64,000 nt of DNA from Pseudomonadota bacterium. Its GTDB lineage: Bacteria > Pseudomonadota > Gammaproteobacteria > Burkholderiales > Burkholderiaceae_C. Location of the stretch: positions 124,001 through 188,000 of the forward strand of contig JAFEEG010000010.1 in assembly GCA_018241225.1 (NCBI GenBank), in the 5' to 3' direction. A program made the position numbers and the translations under genes. This document shows positions 54,915 through 64,000 of the stretch, piece by piece. How positions within the stretch are numbered: the first letter of the stretch is position 1; each line of letters starts with the position of its first letter. The notes below the pieces were generated by a model. The model was not told the origin of the DNA, did no database searches, and was given only the letters and a program-made list of their open reading frames with translations.

Positions 54915-56161
54915 CGACGAACAAGCCCAACCAGGTGCTGCTCAGGCAAGACGTGCTGGTGGGCGCCGATCTCGCGGCCTGGTTGTCGCGCGGCGGCGGC
55001 GAGGGCCTGGCCCAGGCACTGCGCGACCCTGGCGCCGTGATGGCGCAGGTCGAGCAGGCCGACCTGCGCGGCATGGGCGGCGCCGGCTTTCCCACGCATC
55101 GCAAGTGGTCGCCCGTGGCCGCCGCGCCCGACGGAGACAAGTACGTCATCTGCAACGGCAACGAGGACGAGCCCGGCACCTTCAAGGACCGCTTCCTGCT
55201 CGAGCACACGCCGCACCAGGTGATCGAGGGCGCGCTCATCGCGGCGGTGGCCACCCGCGCCAACCATGTGGTGCTGTATGTGAATCCGCACGAGGCGCGC
55301 GCGCTGGCCGCGATGCGCGAAGCGGTGAGCCAATGGCAGCAGCATGCGCAGCTCAAGGCGATCGAGGCGCTGCTGGGCCGGCCGCTGTCGCTGGTGGTGG
55401 TGCCAAGCTCGGGCCTCTACATCGGCGGCGAGGAAACGGCCGTGATCGCGACGGTCGAAGGCGGCTTTCCCTTTCCGCGCCGCAAGCCGCCGTTTCCGGC
55501 CCAGAGCGGGGTGCACGGCGCGCCCACCATCGTCAACAACACCGAAACCCTGGCGCACCTGCCGGGCATCCTGCGCCACGGGGCCGACTGGTACCGGGGC
55601 CTGGGGCTGGGCGGGGCGGCGGGCACCAAGCTCTATTCACTGTCGGGCGACGTGCTGCGGCCCGGCCTGTACGAGCTGCCCATGGGCACCAGCCTGCAGG
55701 AACTGGTGTTCGAGCACGGCGGCGGCATGCTGCAGGGCAAGGAGTTCAAGGCGGTGTTCACCGGCGGGCCGTCGAACACGCTGCTCACCCGCGCCGACCT
55801 GGATGTGCCGCTGGACTTCGATTCGGTGCGCCAGCGCCGCTCGCGCCTGGGTACCGGGGCCATGATCGTGGTGTCCGAGGGCACGAGCATCGTTCGCAAG
55901 GTGGCCGAGTACGTGAGCTTCTTCGCCCAGGGCTCGTGCGGCCAATGCCCGCCTTGCAAGGGCGGCACCTTCCAGCTGGCGCGCGTGCTCAACCGCATCG
56001 ACACCGGACGCGGCGTGCAAAGCGACCTGGTGTCGCTCGCGAACCTGTGCCAGCTGCTTCCGGGCAGCGGTCGCTGCGGCCTCATCGACGGCGCAGTGAC
56101 CGTGGTGGAAAGCTCGCTGCACCACTTCCATCACGAGTACGAAGCGCTGCTGATGGGCTAG
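54911..56161 (+). CDS. NuoF/HoxF-like NAD(H)- and FMN-binding subunit
   Basis: A 416-aa protein similar to the 51-kDa subunit of complex I. The NADH/FMN region is intact: LRGMGGAGFPTHRKW, CNGNEDEPGTFKDR, SGLYIGGEETAVIATVEGG. The 4Fe-4S (N3) ligand motif GSCGQCPPCKGG is followed by the fourth cysteine in LPGSGRCGLID. No NuoE-like 2Fe-2S subunit is encoded nearby. With the two genes before it, it should make an NAD(H)-linked soluble oxidoreductase. It is the last gene of the operon and converges on gcvP with a terminator between. Confidence 0.92.
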   Translation: MTTNKPNQVLLRQDVLVGADLAAWLSRGGGEGLAQALRDPGAVMAQVEQADLRGMGGAGFPTHRKWSPVAAAPDGDKYVICNGNEDEPGTFKDRFLLEHTPHQVIEGALIAAVATRANHVVLYVNPHEARALAAMREAVSQWQQHAQLKAIEALLGRPLSLVVVPSSGLYIGGEETAVIATVEGGFPFPRRKPPFPAQSGVHGAPTIVNNTETLAHLPGILRHGADWYRGLGLGGAAGTKLYSLSGDVLRPGLYELPMGTSLQELVFEHGGGMLQGKEFKAVFTGGPSNTLLTRADLDVPLDFDSVRQRRSRLGTGAMIVVSEGTSIVRKVAEYVSFFAQGSCGQCPPCKGGTFQLARVLNRIDTGRGVQSDLVSLANLCQLLPGSGRCGLIDGAVTVVESSLHHFHHEYEALLMG

Positions 56162-56167
56162 GCGCCC

Positions 56168-56207
56168 AAAAGAAAACGCCCACCTGCCTTGCGGACAGAT
56201 GGGCGTT
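56168..56207 (-). terminator. Rho-independent terminator of the gcv operon
   Basis: On the minus strand the stem AACGCCCA-TCTG...CAG-GTGGGCGTT (56207-56175) is followed by TTTTCTTTT. It lies 16 bases after the gcvP stop and just beyond the convergent NuoF-like stop. Confidence 0.85.
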
Positions 56208-56222
56208 GCGGGGGCTGCCGGA

Positions 56223-59150
<2,928 letters not shown>

Positions 59151-59175
59151 GGCAGGGCAGCGGAAAAAGTAGGGA

Positions 59176-59547
59176 TCAGGCCTCGGCGGAGAACTTCTCG
59201 TAGCTGGTGGCGTCCATCAGCGCGTCGAACTGGCCGGCGTCGGTCAGCTTGACCTTGAAGAACCAGCCACCACCCATGGGGTCGCTGTTGGCCAGCGACG
59301 GGTCGGCGCGCAGCGCCTCGTTCACCTCGGTCACTTCACCGGCGATGGGCATGTAGACGTCGGCGGCGGCTTTCACCGACTCGACCACGCCGGCCACTTC
59401 GCCCTGGGCATAGCCCTGGCCGACTTCCGGCAGGTCGACGAAGACCACGTCGCCCAGGGCATCCTGCGCGTGCTGGGTGATGCCGACCGTGGCAACGCTG
59501 CCGTCGACGGCGACCCATTCGTGGTCCTTGGTGTACTTGAGGCTCAT
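59176..59547 (-). CDS. gcvH: Glycine cleavage system H-protein
   Basis: A 123-aa lipoyl carrier. It begins [15 protein letters not shown] and holds the lipoylated lysine in [13 protein letters not shown], flanked by the family pattern. The C-terminus [11 protein letters not shown] and SYEKFSAEA is typical. ATG 59547 gives the normal length; a longer frame to 59664 is not supported. It shuttles the aminomethyl group between P and T proteins and electrons to the L-protein, whose gene is not in the window. Confidence 0.97.
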   Translation of the reverse strand: MSLKYTKDHEWVAVDGSVATVGITQHAQDALGDVVFVDLPEVGQGYAQGEVAGVVESVKAAADVYMPIAGEVTEVNEALRADPSLANSDPMGGGWFFKVKLTDAGQFDALMDATSYEKFSAEA

Positions 59548-59635
59548 GGTTGGCTCCGTTGGGGGTTTAGAGAGTTGAAAACGGTGTGATGCTACGGCGC
59601 CAGGCGTTGCAGATTCGCGGCGCCGCGTGTCTTTT

Positions 59636-60796
59636 TTATCCGCGGTAGTAGCGCGCGGGCACAAAGGGCAGGGTGCTCACCTCCATGGGCACGGCCTTGC
59701 CGCGCACCATGGCCTGGATGCGCGTGCCCGGCTCCGAGAAGGCGGTGGCCACGTAGCCCATGGCAATGGGGCGGTCGACCGTGGGGCCCAGCAGGCCGCT
59801 GGTGACCTGGCCGATGGCGTGGCCTTCGAAGGACTGCAGCTCGCAGCCTTCGCGCACCGGCACGCGCTCCAGCGCCACCAGGCCGACGCGGCGGCGGGTC
59901 AGCAATTGCTGGTCCACGTGGCCGGCCAGGTCGGCGGTGACCGCCAGCTGGCCGAGGATCTTGCTCGCGCCAGGAAAGCCGCCTTCGCGCGCACCGCCCT
60001 GGCGCCGCACCTTCTGGATGGCCCAGTTGAGCGAGGCTTCCACCGGCGTGGTGGTGGTGTCGATGTCGTTGCCGTACAGGCACAGCCCGGCCTCCAGCCG
60101 CAGCGAGTTGCGCGCGCCCAGGCCGATGGGCTTGACCTCGGCTTGCGCCAGCAGCAGGCGGGCCAGCGCCTCTGCCTGGTCAGCGGCCACCGAGATCTCG
60201 AAGCCGTCTTCGCCGGTGTAGCCGCTGCGCGTGGCAAAGGCCGCAATGCCGCCGATCTGCACCGCGCCGCCGGTCATGAACACGAAGCGCTCGATGCCCG
60301 GCGACAGGCGGGCCAGCACTGCGGCCGCCTGCGGGCCTTGCAAGGCCAGCAGGGCATGCTCGGGCATGGGCAGCACGTTGCAGCGCTGTCCGATGCGCTC
60401 CTGGATGAACGCCAGGTCGGCCGCCTTGCAGGCGCCGTTGACGATCACGAAGAGGGAGTCGTGTCCTTCGTTGAAGAACATCAGGTCGTCGAGGATGCCG
60501 CCCTCGTCGTTGAGCAGCAGGCCGTAGCGCTGCTTGCCCGGCGCCAGACCGATCACGTCCACCGGCATCAGGCTTTCGAAGGCGGCAGCGGCCTCGGGGC
60601 CCTGCAGGCGCAACTGGCCCATGTGCGAGATGTCGAACAGGCCGGCGCCTTCGCGGGTGTGCTTGTGCTCGGCCATCAGGCCGCTGGGGTATTGCACCGG
60701 CATGGAGTAGCCGGCAAAGGGAACCATGCGTGCACCGAGTTCGAGGTGCAGCGAATGAAGCGGGGTCTTCAGCAGGTCTTCGGAAGCGGCGGTCAC
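59636..60796 (-). CDS. gcvT: Aminomethyltransferase, T-protein of glycine cleavage
   Basis: A 386-aa folate-dependent aminomethyltransferase. Family marks are KTPLHSLHLELGARMVPFAG, YPSGLMAEHKHTREGAGLFD with ISHMGQ, and GLGARNSLRLEAGLCLYGND with the aspartate of the active site. I place the start at GTG 60796, preceded by TGGAG; the frame goes on to ATG 60847 (MACCCRGF), but that lies in the riboswitch expression platform and the extra residues match nothing in the family. First gene of the operon. A ten-residue insert after VRRQGG (about 260) lengthens it slightly. Confidence 0.95.
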   Translation of the reverse strand: MTAASEDLLKTPLHSLHLELGARMVPFAGYSMPVQYPSGLMAEHKHTREGAGLFDISHMGQLRLQGPEAAAAFESLMPVDVIGLAPGKQRYGLLLNDEGGILDDLMFFNEGHDSLFVIVNGACKAADLAFIQERIGQRCNVLPMPEHALLALQGPQAAAVLARLSPGIERFVFMTGGAVQIGGIAAFATRSGYTGEDGFEISVAADQAEALARLLLAQAEVKPIGLGARNSLRLEAGLCLYGNDIDTTTTPVEASLNWAIQKVRRQGGAREGGFPGASKILGQLAVTADLAGHVDQQLLTRRRVGLVALERVPVREGCELQSFEGHAIGQVTSGLLGPTVDRPIAMGYVATAFSEPGTRIQAMVRGKAVPMEVSTLPFVPARYYRG

Positions 60797-60857
60797 GGCG
60801 CAGACTCCAGATGGGGGCAGTCGAAATCCACGGCAACAACAAGCCATGGGCCACCCC

Positions 60858-61098
60858 TGCTGTCCGCTTTACCTGAGAGATTCGCCCCACGATCGGGGTT
60901 TGCTCCTTCGGTGGGTGCATTCGCTTGCGTGTTTGCCTGCGATGCGCCTCTCTCCAGCCGGGAAACGACCTGCCTTTTCTGTGGGCAGGGCGCCTTGTCA
61001 GTCCTTTTGCCTGAGCGTTCGGGCCCGGCCAAACAAGCCGGCCCTGCGCCTTCGGCGGCCCCTGTCGCAGCACGTCTGCGCGGGACTCTCTCCTGACT
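60858..61098 (-). promoter_or_regulatory. Tandem glycine riboswitch upstream of gcvT
   Basis: On the minus strand two glycine aptamers follow one another. Aptamer 1 (about 61098-60997) runs from CAGGAGAGAG through CCGCCGAAGGCGCA to CTCAGGCAAAAGGACTGAC. Aptamer 2 (about 60960-60858) runs from GGCTGGAGAGAGG through CACCGAAGGAGCAAA to CTCTCAGGTAAAGCGGAC. These are the conserved core elements of the gcvT RNA motif. The expression platform occupies about 60 bases before the GTG start. Glycine binding normally turns the operon on. This fills most of the 412-base gap between gcvT and the gntR gene. Confidence 0.95.
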
Positions 61099-61208
61099 GC
61101 GTGGAGTGTAAGGGATGAAGTGCGACGGCCATGTGTGCAGGTGCTGCGGTCTGTAGCATCCGTGCATGACCCGAGCGGGGCCGGCCAGCCGCCCTGCGCC
61201 GCGCTTGC

Positions 61209-61928
61209 CTACTGGTTGGCCGTGCCCGTTTCGTCCGCCAGCATGAGCTGCAGGACCGCTTCGCGCTTGTCCAGCAGGTGCTGGCGCAGGATGGTGCCCA
61301 GGCGCTGGCCGTCGCGCGCCTCGAGCGCGGCCAGCATGTCCTCGTGGTCCTGGATGGCGCTGTCCCACTTGGTCTTTTGCAGGTTGGAGCGAAAGCGCAT
61401 GGCCTGCAGCCGGCGGTTGATGGCCTGGTAGGTCTGGCGCAGCGCGTTGTTGCGCGCGGCCAGGTTGATGCGGTCGTGGATCTGCCGGTTGATGTTGTAG
61501 TAGCCGGACAGGTCTTCCTGCGCGCGGCAGGCCAGCATCGTGTAGTGCAGCGCCTTGATCTCGGCCAGCTCGACCGGCGTGATGCGCTCGCAGGCCAGCT
61601 GGCCCGAGAAGGCTTCGAGGCCGCCCATCAGCTCGAACATGTCCTGCACCTCGGTGGCCGACAGGCTCGACACCGTGGCGCCGCGGTTGGGCGAGATCTC
61701 GACCAGGCCCTCGGCAGCCAGCACCTTGAAGGCTTCGCGCAGGGGCGTGCGCGAGATGCCCAGGGTTTCGCACAGCTCTCGTTCCTTGAGCTTGGTGCCG
61801 GCCTTAAGCACGCCCTCGACGATGAAATTCCGCAGGTGATCGACCACCGAGTCGTGCAGCCGCTGTCGCTCGAAGGCGGGCAGCGCCGCGGCCGAGAGAC
61901 CATCACCTGAAGAAATTGAATTTTGCAT
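61209..61928 (-). CDS. GntR family regulator, FCD type (divergent to sgaA)
   Basis: A 239-aa regulator with winged helix-turn-helix (LCETLGISRTPLREAFKVLA) and FCD domain (DMFELMGGLEAFSGQLACER, INRQIHDRINLAARNNALR, IQDHEDMLAALEARDG). Its start codon lies inside the operator TTTTGCATACAAAA (61921-61934), so binding should block its own expression. A second copy of the operator lies before the divergent sgaA gene. It probably senses an intermediate of glyoxylate or serine metabolism, an inference from context. Confidence 0.94.
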   Translation of the reverse strand: MQNSISSGDGLSAAALPAFERQRLHDSVVDHLRNFIVEGVLKAGTKLKERELCETLGISRTPLREAFKVLAAEGLVEISPNRGATVSSLSATEVQDMFELMGGLEAFSGQLACERITPVELAEIKALHYTMLACRAQEDLSGYYNINRQIHDRINLAARNNALRQTYQAINRRLQAMRFRSNLQKTKWDSAIQDHEDMLAALEARDGQRLGTILRQHLLDKREAVLQLMLADETGTANQ

Positions 61929-61934
61929 ACAAAA
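61921..61934. promoter_or_regulatory. GntR operator overlapping the gntR start codon
   Basis: TTTTGCATACAAAA contains the complement of the ATG of gntR (61926-61928). It differs from the second copy at 62053-62066 at only one base. Confidence 0.7.
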
Positions 61935-62052
61935 TTTAAGATCGCCGATGGCCCGAATTCTAGCAGGTGGTTACAAGCACCGGGAAGGGGTGGCGTCAAC
62001 GACTTTTTGTTCGGGGTAAACACCGAGAAGTTTCAGAAAACGTCTCTTGGTT

Positions 62053-62066
62053 TTTTGCATGCAAAA
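62053..62066. promoter_or_regulatory. GntR operator in the sgaA promoter (perfect palindrome)
   Basis: TTTTGCATGCAAAA is a perfect 14-bp palindrome 30 bases before the sgaA start, suited to repression by the divergent GntR protein. Confidence 0.7.
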
Positions 62067-62096
62067 TGCAGCGTGCAATATGCCAAGTGAGAAAAA

Positions 62097-63317
62097 ATGC
62101 TGAACCTCAACTTCCATCCCGTCGGCCGCCACTTCCTGCAGATCCCCGGACCGAGCCCGGTTCCCGATCGCATCCTGCGGGCCATCAGTTACCCCACCAT
62201 CGACCATCGCGGCCCCGAATTCGGTGCGCTGGGCCTGAAGGTCCTGGCCGGCATCAAGAAGATCTTCAAGACCCAGCACCCGGTGGTGATCTACCCGGCC
62301 TCCGGCACGGGCGCCTGGGAAGCGGCCCTGTCGAACACGCTCAGCCCGGGCGACACGGTGCTCATGTTCGAGACCGGCCACTTCGCCACGCTGTGGAAGA
62401 AGATGGCCGAGAACCTGGGCGTGCGGCCCGAGTTCCTGGGCCTGCCCGGCACCGAGGGCTGGCGCCACGGCGTGCAGGCCCACCTGATCGAGGCGCGCCT
62501 GCGCAAGGACACCGCCCACACCATCAAGGCGGTGTGCGTGGTGCACAACGAGACCTCGACGGGTGTTACCTCCGACATCGCGGCGGTGCGCCGCGCCATC
62601 GATGCGGCTGGCCACCCGGCGCTGCTGCTGGTGGACACCATTTCCGGCCTGGCCTCGGCGGACTACCGCCATGACGAGTGGGGCGTGGACGTCACGGTCA
62701 GTGGCTCGCAAAAGGGCCTGATGCTGCCGCCGGGCATCAGCTTCAACGCGGTGTCGCCCAAGGCCATTGCGGCGTCCAAGACGGCCAAGCTGCCACGCGC
62801 CTTCTGGGGCTGGGAAGAAATCATCGCGATGAACCAGTCGGGTTACTGGCCCTACACGCCCAGCACGAACCTGCTGTATGGCTTGTCCGAAGCGCTGGAC
62901 ATGATTCTCGAAGAGGGCCTGGACAATGTCTTTGCCCGCCACAATCGCCTTGGCGAAGCCTGCCGCCGCGCCGTGCGTGCCTGGGGCCTGGAGATCCAGT
63001 GCGCCGACCCGGCTGTCTACAGCCCGGTGTTGACCGGCGTGATGATGCCCGAGGGCATCGACGCCGACGTGGTTCGCCGCAACATCTACGACCGCTTCAA
63101 CATGTCGCTGGGCGCCGGCCTGGGCAAGGTCAAGGGCCGCATGTTCCGCATTGGCCACCTGGGCGACTGCAACGACCTCACGCTGACCGGCGCCCTGACC
63201 GGCTGCGAGATGGGTCTGAAGATTTCGGGCGTGCCCCTTGCCGGCAGCGGCGTCGCCGCCGCCATGGACTACCTCGCCGCACACGCCACGCCGCTGCCGC
63301 TGCAGGCAGCTGCCTGA
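62097..63317 (+). CDS. sgaA: Serine-glyoxylate (alanine-glyoxylate type) aminotransferase
   Basis: A 406-aa PLP-dependent class V aminotransferase. It begins FHPVGRHFLQIPGPSPVPDR as in serine-glyoxylate aminotransferases; the PLP lysine is in VTVSGSQKGLMLPPG, with the aspartate in LLLVDTISGLAS, and the substrate arginine region in GRMFRIGHLGDCND. It converts serine and glyoxylate to hydroxypyruvate and glycine. Linked to the glycine cleavage genes across the gntR gene, it fits a C1/C2 assimilation block. Followed by an MFS carrier gene after 148 bases, possibly importing a precursor. Confidence 0.93.
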   Translation: MLNLNFHPVGRHFLQIPGPSPVPDRILRAISYPTIDHRGPEFGALGLKVLAGIKKIFKTQHPVVIYPASGTGAWEAALSNTLSPGDTVLMFETGHFATLWKKMAENLGVRPEFLGLPGTEGWRHGVQAHLIEARLRKDTAHTIKAVCVVHNETSTGVTSDIAAVRRAIDAAGHPALLLVDTISGLASADYRHDEWGVDVTVSGSQKGLMLPPGISFNAVSPKAIAASKTAKLPRAFWGWEEIIAMNQSGYWPYTPSTNLLYGLSEALDMILEEGLDNVFARHNRLGEACRRAVRAWGLEIQCADPAVYSPVLTGVMMPEGIDADVVRRNIYDRFNMSLGAGLGKVKGRMFRIGHLGDCNDLTLTGALTGCEMGLKISGVPLAGSGVAAAMDYLAAHATPLPLQAAA

Positions 63318-63465
63318 CGCCCACTACCTCCAAGGCCGCCGTGCGGCCATTCCCGCATCGCACGTCCCGAAACGACGGCATCCCCGGATGCCGCCGCGAC
63401 GGGCCGCACGCCGCGGGTTGGCTTGCCCAGCGCCACACATAACAGACCCCGACAAGGAGACATCC

Positions 63466-64000
63466 GTGGAAGCAACACTGCAAGCCGGAGCAACGGCAAG
63501 CACATACGAAGACCAGGTCTACCGCAAGGTGAGTTGGCGGCTGGTGCCGTTTCTCATGCTGTGCTTCCTGATCGCCTACCTCGACCGCATCAACGTGGGC
63601 TTTGCCAAGCTCCAGATGTCGCAGGACCTGGGCTTCAGCGAAACGGTCTACGGCCTGGGCGCAGGCATTTTCTTCATCGGCTACTTCCTGTTCGAAGTGC
63701 CCAGCAACCTGATGCTGCACAAGTTCGGCGCGAAGGTCTGGATCGGCCGGATCATGGTGACGTGGGGCGTGCTGTCGGCATGCTTTGCCTTCGTGGAAAC
63801 ACCCACGGCCTTCTACACCCTGCGCTTCCTGCTGGGCCTGGCCGAAGCCGGCTTCACGCCGGGCATCGTGTACTACCTGACCACCTGGTATCCCTCGCAT
63901 CGGCGCGCCAAGATCATGGCGATCTACTGCATGGGCTCGCCGCTGTCGGGCATCATCGGCAACCCCTTGTCGGGCCTGTTGCTCAGCGGCATGGCCGGCG
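63466..64000 (+). CDS. MFS transporter, anion:cation symporter family (partial)
   Basis: The first 178 residues of a major facilitator, cut by the right edge. The start is GTG 63466 behind AAGGAGACATCC. The first segments (RLVPFLMLCFLIAYLDRINV then GFAKLQMSQDLGFSE) and FEVPSNLMLHKFGAKVWIGR match the ACS family (tartrate, phthalate, 4-hydroxyphenylacetate carriers). RFLLGLAEAGFTPG follows. It lies after sgaA on the same strand and may bring in a hydroxy acid that yields glyoxylate or hydroxypyruvate. Confidence 0.92.
   Translation, partial: MEATLQAGATASTYEDQVYRKVSWRLVPFLMLCFLIAYLDRINVGFAKLQMSQDLGFSETVYGLGAGIFFIGYFLFEVPSNLMLHKFGAKVWIGRIMVTWGVLSACFAFVETPTAFYTLRFLLGLAEAGFTPGIVYYLTTWYPSHRRAKIMAIYCMGSPLSGIIGNPLSGLLLSGMAG

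Noticed and set aside
60797..60847. ATG 60847 as gcvT start
   Set aside because: It lies directly after the second aptamer, the added residues MACCCRGF match no T-protein, and GTG 60796 has a better ribosome-binding site.

Overview
The window is high-GC, densely packed bacterial chromosome with no rRNA or tRNA gene, no mobile element and no CRISPR array that I can see. Gene content points to a beta-proteobacterium of the Comamonadaceae, most likely Variovorax: a StyA1/StyA2B flavin monooxygenase pair (a type reported from Variovorax paradoxus EPS), many LysR and GntR regulators, a TctA/TctB transporter, and DctA. This is inference from gene families; no marker gene is present to confirm it.

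Layout. 1-1911: the start of a SAM methyltransferase running off the left edge, and a membrane dipeptidase broken by one in-frame TAG. 1984-10262: a Tat-type cytosine-deaminase-like hydrolase facing a six-gene operon (62-aa protein, DUF1989 protein, BMP-type binding protein, two permeases, double ABC ATPase) with a divergent GntR regulator. 10259-14754: an NfeD protease-slipin-carbonic anhydrase-SulP operon. 14899-17911: three membrane proteins (unknown, TauE/SafE, MFS). 17961-24260: the SDR-styA1-styA2B-DLH operon with a divergent AraC regulator. 24257-29870: DipZ-like thiol-redox protein, a divergent histidine kinase/response regulator pair and a Tat-exported epoxide-hydrolase-like enzyme; a 15-bp motif sits in all three promoters. 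29886-33756: Nudix hydrolase, then a dctA-gntR-lysR operon behind paired GntR boxes. 33849-40135: BBE-type flavin oxidase with divergent LysR, GNAT-MarR with double MarR operators, tctB-tctA and a 99-aa unknown. 40303-44992: HIUase-like protein, polar amino-acid-type ABC transporter and an IPNS-like dioxygenase. 45052-46317: ArsR-SRPBCC-GFA operon. 46396-52408: AAA+ ATPase coupled to an esterase, then DUF3300-DUF2950-lipoprotein hydrolase. 52597-56161: three translationally coupled genes for a soluble iron-sulfur/flavoprotein/NuoF-like complex. 56168-61098: the glycine cleavage operon gcvT-gcvH-gcvP behind a tandem glycine riboswitch, ending at a clear terminator. 61209-64000: GntR regulator, divergent serine-glyoxylate aminotransferase, and an MFS carrier cut by the right edge.

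How genes fit together. Much of the window is uptake plus catabolism units, each with its own local regulator and often visible operators. The right end forms a glycine/serine/glyoxylate block (glycine cleavage and serine-glyoxylate aminotransferase). The most unusual unit is the NuoF-like/fumarate-reductase-like/ferredoxin triad at 52597-56161: it looks like a soluble NAD(H)-linked oxidoreductase without membrane anchor, whose flavoprotein lacks the histidine that binds FAD covalently in succinate dehydrogenase. Other strong signals are the shared response-regulator box, identical operator cores in front of two separate FCD-GntR regulons, and the AAA+ ATPase/esterase pair of unknown role.
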